Assembly: GCA_963786305.1 (NCBI GenBank) | Contig: CAWAYL010000014.1 | Span: 620,001-684,000, forward strand | DNA from: CAKZLS01 sp963786305 | GTDB lineage: Bacteria; Pseudomonadota; Alphaproteobacteria; Rhodospirillales; Defluviicoccaceae | Direction: 5' to 3' | Length of the DNA: 64,000 nt | Part shown: positions 50,904 to 60,904 of the stretch, piece after piece | Layout of the letters: each line of letters opens with the position of its first letter | Position numbering within the stretch: the stretch's first letter is position 1 | Translations under genes and position numbers: made by a program | The notes under the pieces: generated by a model | Told to the model about the DNA's origin: nothing | Databases searched by the model: none | The model's input: the letters and a program-made list of their open reading frames with translations, nothing else

Positions 50904-53343
50904 TCAAGGCGGGCCCTCCATGGAGCGAACGCATTCTGGTGCCATGGCTCCGTCGGCGCGCAGGCGCTCTTCGACCATCCGTCTGAGAGCGGTCTCGAGG
51001 TTGCGGGCATAGCGCGGGCCATCGCACAACGGCGATCGCCGGGTCTGCTCGCGGAGAGTCGCGCGAAGAGCGGCCAGGCCATCCAGGTTTTGCGCCCACG
51101 CCGCAGCCTTGTCCACGTAGGCATCGGCGCTGCCGACAATCCAGTCGGCCAGGCCCACATTGGTCAGGTGGCTGGCGCTATGACGACCGGCGAAGGTGGG
51201 GCCGGGCAGGGTGAGTACCGGTACGCCCATCCACAGCGCCTCGCAGGTCGTCAGACCGCCGGAGTACGGGAACGGGTCAAGGGCGATGTCGACTGTGTTG
51301 TAGGCCGCCAAAAGGTCGGCGTGCGGTCCGAAGCCGTGGAGATCGATGCGCGCGGAGTCGATCCCGCGCGCCGCGAACAGGCCGAGATATCGCTCCGCCA
51401 CCGGAGGATCGTCCAGGCCCTTGGTCTTCAGAACGAGGCGGCTGCCCTCGACCCGGCGCATCACGCGGCACCACAGATCCACCACGTCATCGTTGATCTT
51501 GGCCAGATTGTTGAAGCAGCCGAAGGTCACGTGCCCGGCGGCCGCCGCCGGCAAGGGCGCCACGTCGGGCGCGTGGTCCGGCGGGTCGTAGGAGACGTAG
51601 CCGTCCGGCATCCGCACGATCTGCTCGGTGAACCAGGGCGCCGCGTCCGGTGGCGTCTCGACGCCGTCGGAGATGACGTAGTCCAAGACGTCCATGCCGG
51701 TGGTGTTGAAGAACCCCCCCGCCAGCACCTGGATGGGCGCCGGCCGCCGCGCGAAGACCATGAGCCGGTTGGCCCGGGTGTGGCCGGAGAGGTCGAACAG
51801 GACGTGGATGGCGTCGTGGCGCACCCTTTCGGCGAGCGCGCCGTCGCTCATCGCCGCCACCGGGACCCATTCGGTCGCGGCCGCGCGCAGGCGATCGGTC
51901 AGATCGTCGCGCTTCACCGAATTGCTGTACAGCACCACGTCGAAGGCGCGTCTGTCGAGATGCTCGATGGCGCCGGCCATGAGATAACCGACCGGATGGC
52001 GGCGGAAATCGCCGGAGATCATGCCGACGCGGATCCGGCCGCCAGGCGACGATGGCGAGCGGGGGCCTCCGATGGCGCGCGGCCGAGCGGGGCCGCGTAA
52101 CCGGGCATTCCAGCGGCCAATATTCCTCGAAGATCGCCTCGCGGCTGGCGCCGGGGTGGTAATGGAGAGCCATCAACAGATTGTTGTGGGCCTCGATCAG
52201 CCCGGGATCGATGGCCAGGGCCTTGCGGTAGGCCGCCACCCCGTCGCCGGTTCGGCCCTGATCCCTCAAAACCCCGCCGAGCGTCGCGTACGCTTGCGCG
52301 TGCTCGGGCTCCAAGGCGATGGCCCGTTTCAGACACGCCATGGCCTCGCCGAGCCTGCCGGCGGCGCGCAGCGCGGCGCCGAGATTGGCATGCGCATGCA
52401 CCAGCTTGGGATCCGCCGAGAGGGCTCGCTTGTAGGCGTCGGCGGCATCGGCGGTCTTGCCCAGGCGTTGCAGCGCGACGCCGAGGTTGGAGTGGGCCTT
52501 GGCGTAACCGGGCCTGAGAGCGATGGCCCGATTGAACGCCTCGACGGCGTCTTCTGCCCGCCCGGCACCCATTAGGGCTTCTCCCCGACCATAGTGCGCC
52601 TCGGCCATCCTGGGGTCGATGGCGAGCGCGCGCTCGAACGCCGCCAGCGCGGCCCTTCGGCATGGTCGGCATCGTCGGCGGCGGCGAGCGCGGCGCCCAG
52701 CGAGCGGTGAAACGCCGCGTTGCCGGGCTCCAACGCGGCGGCCGCGCGGAAATGCGCAATGGCCTCGCCGGTTCGGTCCATGCTCATCAGCGCGCCGCCG
52801 AGATTGGCGTGCGCCGGCGCGAGCGTGGGTTCGAGATCGATGGCCCGCCCGTAAGCGTCGGCCGCCTCGGCGAGCCGGTCTCGTGCGTGAAACAGCGCGC
52901 CGAGATTGTTGCAAGCGCCCGCATCGGCCGGATTGGCGGCGATCGCGTGGCGGAAGGTTGCGATCGCTTCATCATGGCGCCCCAGGCTTTCGAGCAGGTT
53001 GCCGAGCGTGTTGCCGATCTCGGCCGACGCCGGCGCCGCCTCGGCCGCTCGCTTCAGGAGCGCGACCGCTTCTTCCGCCCGCCCCGTCTGAAACACCAGA
53101 ATGCCGAGATTGTGGAGGCAGTCGTGCGTGACGCGGGTTGGATCCGAGGATCTGGCGGTAAAGCGCCTCGGCGCGGGAAAACTGCTTGGCCTGGTGCAAA
53201 CCCATCGCCAGGGACAGGGCCTTGCTGGGACGCGCGCCCGGCCGGGAGTTGCGGGCGCCGCCGGCGGGGGCGGTCGAGGATCGTGATCTTTTGGCTTTCA
53301 AGCGCTCAACTCGACGGCAGGGGTGGGATGCGGGCTTTTGCAT
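50904..53343 (-). CDS. TPR/SPINDLY-like O-GlcNAc-type glycosyltransferase (several frameshifts)
   Basis: The N-terminal half has about ten 34-residue TPR repeats (for example HANLGGALMSMDRTGEAIAH and HSNLGVALQRLGKTADAADA). The C-terminal half is a family 41 glycosyltransferase: FDLSGHTRANRLMVFARRPA, CFNNLAKINDDVV, DPFPYSGGLTTCEALWMGVP. It probably transfers a sugar to protein Ser/Thr residues, as do SPINDLY and OGT relatives, some of which modify flagellins. Breaks lie near 53155, 52655 and 52040; the second needs one missing or two extra bases. Total about 812 residues. Confidence 0.78.
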
Positions 53344-53426
53344 TGAGACACGAGCCCCGACAGTAGCCCAGCACCCGTTTCCAATTGCTTAAACGCCCAG
53401 TGTGAACCCCAAATAAGCCGCGAGGC

Positions 53427-54619
53427 TCACACCGCCTCGATCACGCCATGCCCGGTCATCTCGTCGAGAAAGCGAACCCGCTCGGCGTCGCCGAGGCTGG
53501 GGAAAGCGCCAGCCAGGTCGCCTTCCGAGAAGTGCGGCCGCTCGGCGATCCAGGCGATCCAATCGCGCTCGTCGGTGCTGACCGGGACGGCGCCATTGCC
53601 GCCTTTCAGCATCCACTCGGGTCCCCGGCGCACGAGCTTGGGCGCGTCGTCGCGAACGCGGAAAGCAGCCTCGCCGCGCGGTGACGGAAGATCGTAGACG
53701 TGCCGGCGGACCGGATAGGCCTTCCGCAGGTGCCGGGCGCGCTCCACGAAGGCGGGGCCGCTGATCAATGCGGCGAAGGCAGACCCGAGCGCTTCGAGAT
53801 GGTCGGCGAATTCGGCTTCGCCATCCGGGCGCGCCGGGCGCCGGCAGGTCGGCGCGAAACAGCGGATCGGCGGCCGCGCGTTCCCACGCATCGGTGAGCA
53901 GCATCAAGCCGTTGGGGACGGCGAGCGCGAAGGTCACGTGCAGCGAGGCCTGGTCGGTGGCGAGCGCGTCGTGGAACTGGCCGCGCGGGATGTACAGCAG
54001 ATCGCCCGGCCGGGTGGTGATTTCCGCCGCGACCCGGCCCTTGTGCGCATCCAGGTAGTCCTGCGTCTGGTTGGCGAACATCGCATGGTGGATCGGGTTG
54101 TCGATCCGCCCTTCGTAGAGGCGCCAGCGCTTTTCGCCCTCGAGAAACAGGGCGAACACCTCGTGCTTGTCGTAATGCGAGTCGAAGGCCTGGCGATCCT
54201 TCCACGAACAATAGAGATTGCAATTGGCGCGCCCGCTGAAGGTTTCCTCGAGGACACGGGTGACGGCGCGAAGCCCGGGCGTCAGCGTTTCGATCTCGTT
54301 GCAGACCAGCGAGGCGCCGCGCCGGGCGAATTCGCTGACCTTGGCGGGGATGGGCTGCCAGGTGTTCTGCTGGTTGCGGTCGACGGTGCGGGTGCAATAG
54401 AGCTGCGGCGGCACGTCGCGGCGGTCCAGCTTCATCTTGAGCGACGCCGCGGTCCAGATTCCCGCCATGTCGAGCAGCTCGGTAAATCCGTCCCACGACA
54501 AGATGGCCGAAAACTTGTCGGCGCCGCCCGGAATATGCAGGGGCTTGCGGCCATAGATTTCGGCCATGAAGGTCTCCGGCGCGACCGGATCCAGCAATTC
54601 GGCGAACGTTTGTGATCAT
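53427..54619 (-). CDS. JmjC/cupin ribosomal-oxygenase-like protein (two frameshifts)
   Basis: The iron-binding facial triad is visible as SHYDKHEVFALF (His and Asp) and IPRGQFHDALA (distal His). A C-terminal winged-helix-like segment (DERDWIAWIAERPHFSEGDL) follows. This layout is that of the 2-oxoglutarate-dependent ribosomal oxygenases such as RoxA. Breaks near 54587 and 53838 are single extra bases. It starts at ATG 54619, giving about 397 residues. The target, if any, is not known. Confidence 0.78.
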
Positions 54620-54664
54620 GAGTTCCAGACTAGCAAAAAATACCTCGGAGATCTTCCGTGAATG

Positions 54665-55486
54665 TCACGACGGGTCGCGGGCCAGTTCGTCGCGGGCCAG
54701 TTCATAGAGCGCGATGGCGGCGGCGGTGGACAGGTTGAGGCTCTCCACCGCGGCGCCGATGGGAATGCGCACCAGCGCGTCGCAGGCCTCGCGGGTGAGC
54801 CGCCGCAAGCCGCCGCCCTCGGCGCCGAGCACAAGGGCGACCCGGCCGCCGGGACCGGCCCCGGCGAGCGGTGTCTCGGCGCCGCCATCGAGACCGAGCA
54901 ACCAGAAATCGGCTTCCTTCATGGCCCGCAGCGCGCGCGCGATGTTGACCACGCGGACCAGCGGAACCGTCTCCAGCGCCCCCGACGCCGCCTTGGCGAG
55001 CGCCGCCGTCGCGTCCGGGGCATGGCGGTCCTGCATGATCACCGCCCGGGCGCCGAAAGCCGCGGCCGAGCGCAGAACGGCGCCGATGTTGCGGGGATCG
55101 GTGGCCTGGTCGAGCACCACCAGCCGGCTGTCGGGACGTTCCGCCAGCTCCTGGAGCAGGGCCTTGAACTCCGGCGTCGGCAGCGGGTCGGCCTGGACCA
55201 CGACGCCCTGGTGCACGGCGCCGGCCGGCAGGACCGCCTCCAGATCGCGGCGGTCGACGATCTCCACCGGGGGCGTGGCGGTCTCCAGCGCGGCGGCCAT
55301 CTCGCTCAACCGGTCGGCGGCGCCGGCGGCGGCCATCAGGCGGCGGCAGTTGCGCTCGGGATTGGCGAGCGCCGCCAGAACCGCGTGCCAGCCATAGAGC
55401 CAGAGGCCCGAATGTCCGCCGGACGACGGTTTCGAGGATCCCGAGCGGCGTCGATGAGTGGGGGCGCGAGGCTTGCGTTTTGCCAT
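54665..55486 (-). CDS. rlmB: 23S rRNA 2'-O-ribose methyltransferase (RlmB/SpoU family)
   Basis: An intact 273-residue SPOUT methyltransferase. The SAM-binding knot motifs are LVVLDQATDPRNIGAVLRSA, LVLGAEGGGLRRLTREACD and IPIGAAVESLNLSTAAAIAL. The N-terminal substrate-binding domain is LYGWHAVLAALANPERNC. ATG 55486 is preceded by a basic leader start (MAKRKPRAP). It is expected to modify G2251 of 23S rRNA; other SpoU targets are possible. It diverges from the tRNA-tuf cluster. Confidence 0.9.
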   Translation of the reverse strand: MAKRKPRAPTHRRRSGSSKPSSGGHSGLWLYGWHAVLAALANPERNCRRLMAAAGAADRLSEMAAALETATPPVEIVDRRDLEAVLPAGAVHQGVVVQADPLPTPEFKALLQELAERPDSRLVVLDQATDPRNIGAVLRSAAAFGARAVIMQDRHAPDATAALAKAASGALETVPLVRVVNIARALRAMKEADFWLLGLDGGAETPLAGAGPGGRVALVLGAEGGGLRRLTREACDALVRIPIGAAVESLNLSTAAAIALYELARDELARDPS

Positions 55487-55583
55487 GGAGGCCAGTACCA
55501 TTCCGCAATTAAAGAATTTTTTCGAAAGTCTCTGTGCTTCGTCGTGGTGACGAGGGACATGGATCCTATTGTTTTTTTGGCCG

Positions 55584-55612
55584 TTGACAAGTGTCTGCAA
55601 AAGCCATATCAG
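55584..55612 (+). promoter_or_regulatory. promoter of the tRNA-tuf cluster
   Basis: TTGACA (55584-55589), a 17-base spacer and TATCAG (55607-55612) lie 43 bases before tRNA-Tyr, a good sigma-70 pattern. Confidence 0.6.
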
Positions 55613-55654
55613 CAAGCGCTCGTTCTGTCGGTTGGCCGATGCTGGCGGCGTACC

Positions 55655-55740
55655 GGAGGGGTGCCCGAGTGGCTAAAGGGGACGGGCTGTAAACCCGTTG
55701 GCGCACGCCTACGTTGGTTCGAATCCAACCCCCTCCACCA
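55655..55740 (+). tRNA. tRNA-Tyr (GTA)
   Basis: An 86-base class II tRNA with matching acceptor (ggagggg/cccctcc), anticodon GTA in cgggctgtaaacccg, a variable arm and an encoded CCA end. It is first in the Tyr, Gly, tuf, Trp order. Confidence 0.95.
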
Positions 55741-55778
55741 TCCGCTGGGGCGGAGGCGAACCTGTCGAGTGCTTGGCT

Positions 55779-55852
55779 GCGGGTGTAGCTTAGTGGTAAA
55801 GCGGAAGCCTTCCAAGCTTCATACGAGGGTTCAATTCCCTTCACCCGCTCCA
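55779..55852 (+). tRNA. tRNA-Gly (TCC)
   Basis: A 74-base tRNA with acceptor gcgggtg/cacccgc, anticodon TCC in gccttccaagc, T loop ttcaatt and encoded CCA. Confidence 0.95.
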
Positions 55853-55962
55853 ATCCCGTGTGTTTCGTCTCCCTGGATTGGCGACAGATCTGGATTGGCG
55901 GCATGTTAGGTAATTCGTTAGCTTGATGTTTTCTTCTCTCGAGTTGGAAAGAAGCAGGTACG

Positions 55963-57153
<1,191 letters not shown>

Positions 57154-57206
57154 CATGGGGCTTCCCGCATCGGGGCGCCCGGACAAGGAGAGTAATTGAA
57201 CGGACT

Positions 57207-57282
57207 AGGGGCATAGCTCAGCTGGTAGAGCGGCGGTCTCCAAAACCGCAGGTCGCGGGTTCGAACCCTGCTGCCCCTGCCA
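57207..57282 (+). tRNA. tRNA-Trp (CCA)
   Basis: A 76-base tRNA with acceptor aggggca/tgcccct, D-arm gctcagctggtagagc, anticodon CCA in ggtctccaaaacc, T loop ttcgaac and encoded CCA. secE starts 18 bases later. Confidence 0.95.
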
Positions 57283-57299
57283 TTCTAATGAACAGATCG

Positions 57300-57497
57300 A
57301 TGGCAAAGACGAACATAATCCAATTTTTCCGCGAAGTCCGCCAGGAGACCGCCCGGGTGACGTGGCCCACCCGCCGGGAAACAGCCATCTCGACCGGAAT
57401 GGTTTTTCTGATGGTGATCCTCGCGTCGATTTTCTTCTTGATCGTCGATCAGTTGCTTTCCATCGGGGTCCGGTTTTTGCTGAATGTGGGAGTCTAG
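57300..57497 (+). CDS. secE: preprotein translocase subunit SecE
   Basis: A 65-residue single-helix protein (FFREVRQETARVTWPTRRET then a hydrophobic helix). It is the essential clamp of the SecYEG channel. ATG 57300 begins MAKTNIIQFF; an alternative in-frame ATG lies at 57288. The position before nusG is invariant in bacteria. Confidence 0.93.
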   Translation: MAKTNIIQFFREVRQETARVTWPTRRETAISTGMVFLMVILASIFFLIVDQLLSIGVRFLLNVGV

Positions 57498-57505
57498 AGC
57501 CGGTG

Positions 57506-58033
57506 ATGCCTCAATGGTACGTCATTCACGTCTATTCGGGATTTGAGCGCAAGGTTGCCCAGTCCATCGAGGAGCAGGCCAGGCAGGCCGGCATGGAGGA
57601 GCGCATCCTGAAGGTGCTGGTGCCGGTGGAGGAAGTGGTGGAAGTACGCCGCGGCGCCAAGGTCAACGCCGAGCGCAAGTTTTTTCCGGGCTATGTCCTG
57701 GTGCAGATGGACATGACCGACGACACGTGGCATCTGGTCAAGAATACACCGAAGGTGACGGGGTTCCTGGGCGGCCGCGGACGGCCGACGCCGATCAGCG
57801 AGGCCGAGGCCCTGCGGATCATGCAGCAGGTCCAAGACGGGATCGACCGGCCCAAGCCGGCGATCGTCTTCGAGATCGGCGAGCAGGTTCGCGTCTGCGA
57901 CGGCCCGTTCAACTCGTTCAGCGGGTTGGTGGAAGACGTCGACGAGGACCGGGCGCGGGTGAAGGTGGCGGTGTCGATCTTCGGCCGGTCGACCCCGGTG
58001 GAGCTCGAATATTCTCAGGTGGAGAAAGTTTAG
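57506..58033 (+). CDS. nusG: transcription antitermination factor NusG
   Basis: A 175-residue intact protein. NGN domain begins QWYVIHVYSGFERKVAQSIE; the KOW motif is VCDGPFNSFSGLVEDVDEDR near residue 130. It couples RNA polymerase to the ribosome and Rho. ATG 57506 lies nine bases after the secE stop. Confidence 0.96.
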   Translation: MPQWYVIHVYSGFERKVAQSIEEQARQAGMEERILKVLVPVEEVVEVRRGAKVNAERKFFPGYVLVQMDMTDDTWHLVKNTPKVTGFLGGRGRPTPISEAEALRIMQQVQDGIDRPKPAIVFEIGEQVRVCDGPFNSFSGLVEDVDEDRARVKVAVSIFGRSTPVELEYSQVEKV

Positions 58034-58142
58034 CGAAGTCCGCGGTCCGGCCGATGGGAACCCGCGACGTGGCGATGCCCACGCGATGTCGGGGCAGTGC
58101 CCGCAGGGGCCCAGATCGGGCAGCTTTGATTGAGGAACAAAA

Positions 58143-58571
58143 ATGGCGAAGAAGATAAAAGGATACATCAAGCTGCAGGTCCCGGCGGGCCAGGCGAACC
58201 CGTCGCCGCCGATTGGTCCCGCGCTGGGCCAGGCGGGTCTCAATATCATGGAGTTCTGCAAGGCGTTCAACGCCGCGACCCAGAACCTGGAGCAGGGAAT
58301 GCCGGTTCCGGTGGTGATCACCGCCTATGCCGACAGGACGTTCACGTACGTCACCAAGACGGCGCCCGTGAGTTTCATGCTCAAGAAGGCCGCGGGCGTG
58401 AGCAAGGGGTGCGCCACCGTGGGACGTGAAACCATCGGCAAGGTGACGGTGGCTCAGGTCAAGGAGATCGCCGAGCAGAAGATGGTTGACCTCAATGCCA
58501 AGGATCTCGACGGCGCCGTGAACATGATTACCGGTTCCGCCCAGTCCATGGGCATCGAAGTGGTGGAGTAA
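58143..58571 (+). CDS. rplK: ribosomal protein L11
   Basis: 142 residues, with QVPAGQANPSPPIGPALGQA near residue 11 and the C-terminal rRNA-binding domain. Start ATG follows gaggaacaaaa. First of the L11/L1 operon, five bases before rplA. Confidence 0.97.
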   Translation: MAKKIKGYIKLQVPAGQANPSPPIGPALGQAGLNIMEFCKAFNAATQNLEQGMPVPVVITAYADRTFTYVTKTAPVSFMLKKAAGVSKGCATVGRETIGKVTVAQVKEIAEQKMVDLNAKDLDGAVNMITGSAQSMGIEVVE

Positions 58572-58575
58572 GGCT

Positions 58576-59271
58576 ATGGCTAAGCAGGGCAAGCGGCTGC
58601 GTAACGCTTATGAAAAAATCGACAGCGAAACGCACTATGATCTCGGCGACGCCATCGGCGTCATCAAGAGCGTGGACGCCACCAAGTTCGATCAGACCGT
58701 CGAGGTCGCCATGAACCTGGGGGTAGACCCGCGTCACGCCGACCAGATGGTCCGCGGCATGGTTTCGCTACCCCACGGCACCGGCAAGGAAGTGCGTGTC
58801 GCGGTGTTCGCCAAGGGCGACAAGGCGGAAGCCGCGAAAGAGGCCGGCGCCGATATCGTCGGCGCCGAGGACCTGATGGATCAGGTCCAGAAAGGCCAGA
58901 TCGACTTCGATCGCTGCATCGCGACCCCCGACATGATGGCGGTGGTCGGAAGGCTCGGCAAGATCCTCGGCCCGCGCGGGCTGATGCCGAACCCCAAGCT
59001 CGGAACGGTGACCATGGACGTGGCGGCGGCGGTAAGCGCGGCCAAGGCCGGTCAGGTGGAGTTTCGCGTCGAAAAGGCCGGCATTATTCATGGCGGCGTC
59101 GGCAAGCTCAGTTTCTCCGAGAGCGTGCTCGCCGAAAACATCCGCGCCTTCATCGCCGCTGTCGTGAAGGCCAAGCCGAGCGGCGCCAAGGGAACCTATC
59201 TCAAGCGCATCAGCCTCAGCTCCAGCATGGGGCCGGGACTGAAGCTGAACCTTGCCAGTGTCACGGAGTAG
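58576..59271 (+). CDS. rplA: ribosomal protein L1
   Basis: 231 residues, intact. L1 motifs include KFDQTVEVAMNLGVDPRHAD and LGPRGLMPNPKLGTVT, the latter the typical L1 signature. It likely represses its own operon by binding mRNA, as in other bacteria. It follows rplK after four bases. Confidence 0.97.
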   Translation: MAKQGKRLRNAYEKIDSETHYDLGDAIGVIKSVDATKFDQTVEVAMNLGVDPRHADQMVRGMVSLPHGTGKEVRVAVFAKGDKAEAAKEAGADIVGAEDLMDQVQKGQIDFDRCIATPDMMAVVGRLGKILGPRGLMPNPKLGTVTMDVAAAVSAAKAGQVEFRVEKAGIIHGGVGKLSFSESVLAENIRAFIAAVVKAKPSGAKGTYLKRISLSSSMGPGLKLNLASVTE

Positions 59272-59660
59272 GATCTAGCGATCTAGAGATTTGCCGTCTT
59301 GGCGCGCGTGCGCATCAAGCGGTGAAGGGAGCGGGCCCGACGGTCCGTTCCGACCTGTCCAAGACTGCAGGTGCCGGTTCGGGGACCATGTTCCGTTCCG
59401 GCGTAAAGAGCCATTCGCCTGCACAGACGGTGTGAAAGCAAGTTGCGCGTTGACCTTTCTCGGGTATCGGCGAGCGGCGCACCGGACAGGAAAAGCAGTT
59501 CCCGGCGCGATCCCCGAGGGGTCGCGCGGGGGGCTTTTCGACGGACGCCCGCCGCCGCTTCGGTTTTGCGAACGGCACGGGTTATCCATTGGTTGTGAGC
59601 AAATAAATCCGACCGAGTGTTTCCACTCGAACGGAGATTGCTCCAAGACGGAGATAAGCG
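59272..59660 (+). promoter_or_regulatory. probable L10 leader (rplJ upstream region)
   Basis: A 389-base gap without a gene, where many bacteria place the L10-L12 autoregulatory leader. Shifts in GC and several potential stems are visible, but I could not confirm the kink-turn fold, so the call rests mainly on position. Confidence 0.4.
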
Positions 59661-60179
59661 GTGGACCGAACGCAAAAGGAAGAACTGGTTGCGGACATGC
59701 ACCAGACGTTCAGCGGAACCGCTGTCGTCGTCGTTACCCATTATACAGGATTGACAGTCGCCGAGATAAGCGCGCTGCGAGTCAAGATGCGGGAGCAAGG
59801 GGCCGAGTTCAAGGTCACCAAGAACCGGCTCACCCGTCTGGCGCTCGATGGCACGCCCTACATGGAACTGTCGGACTTGTTTACCGGGCCGACGGCGATC
59901 GCATACTCGGAGGACCCGGTGGCGGCACCGAGGGTGGCGGCGGATTTCGCCAAATCCAATCCCAAGCTCGTATTGCTTGGCGGCGGGCTTGGCGACAAGG
60001 TTCTCGATGCCGACGGCGTCAAGACCCTGGCGACCCTGCCGTCGCTGGACGAGATCAGGGCCAAGCTGGTCGGTCTCCTCAATGCACCGGCCACGAAGGT
60101 GGCGGGCGTGTTGCAGGCCCCGGCCGGACAAATCGCCCGTGTCCTCGCCGCCCACGCGGACCAGCAGCCAGCCGAGTAA
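59661..60179 (+). CDS. rplJ: ribosomal protein L10
   Basis: 172 residues from GTG 59661. Typical parts are VVVTHYTGLTVAEISALRVK, KVTKNRLTRLAL and the C-terminal helix binding L7/L12 (VLAAHADQ). GTG is preceded by gagataagcg, a weak site. rplL follows 51 bases later. Confidence 0.95.
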   Translation: MDRTQKEELVADMHQTFSGTAVVVVTHYTGLTVAEISALRVKMREQGAEFKVTKNRLTRLALDGTPYMELSDLFTGPTAIAYSEDPVAAPRVAADFAKSNPKLVLLGGGLGDKVLDADGVKTLATLPSLDEIRAKLVGLLNAPATKVAGVLQAPAGQIARVLAAHADQQPAE

Positions 60180-60230
60180 CAGTCAAGCTGATGTCACACG
60201 CCTAGAGTTTAAGCCAAGGAGAAAGAAGCA

Positions 60231-60608
<378 letters not shown>

Positions 60609-60681
60609 GCGCAATTGCAATCGCGAAGCTTGGTATTTGCGGTCACGATCGTTATATCAGGTGTCAAGTGAAAAAAATCGC

Positions 60682-60705
60682 TGCCGTCGGCCTTTGCCGG
60701 CGGCA
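60682..60705 (+). terminator. attenuator between rplL and rpoB
   Basis: A 10-bp stem (tgccgtcggc/gccggcggca, one G-U) with a cttt loop is followed by cggttttctctc. It lies 73 bases after rplL and 200 before rpoB. A partial terminator here, lowering rpoB expression relative to L7/L12, is known in E. coli; the analogy is inference. Confidence 0.65.
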
Positions 60706-60904
60706 CGGTTTTCTCTCGTCTCTGCCCGTATAGGCCATGCCGCGGCCGGGACAGCAGATGCGGAAGATGCGTGTGGATGTCTGTTCGAGCGGTGCGCTTT
60801 GCTCGGTTTCTCATCCACACATAATCTGGTGGCGTTTCCGAACGGGCTGCGGCGGTCGGCTTTGGAAGCGGTCAAGCGGCGAAATCCAAGAATGAGGATC
60901 ATCG

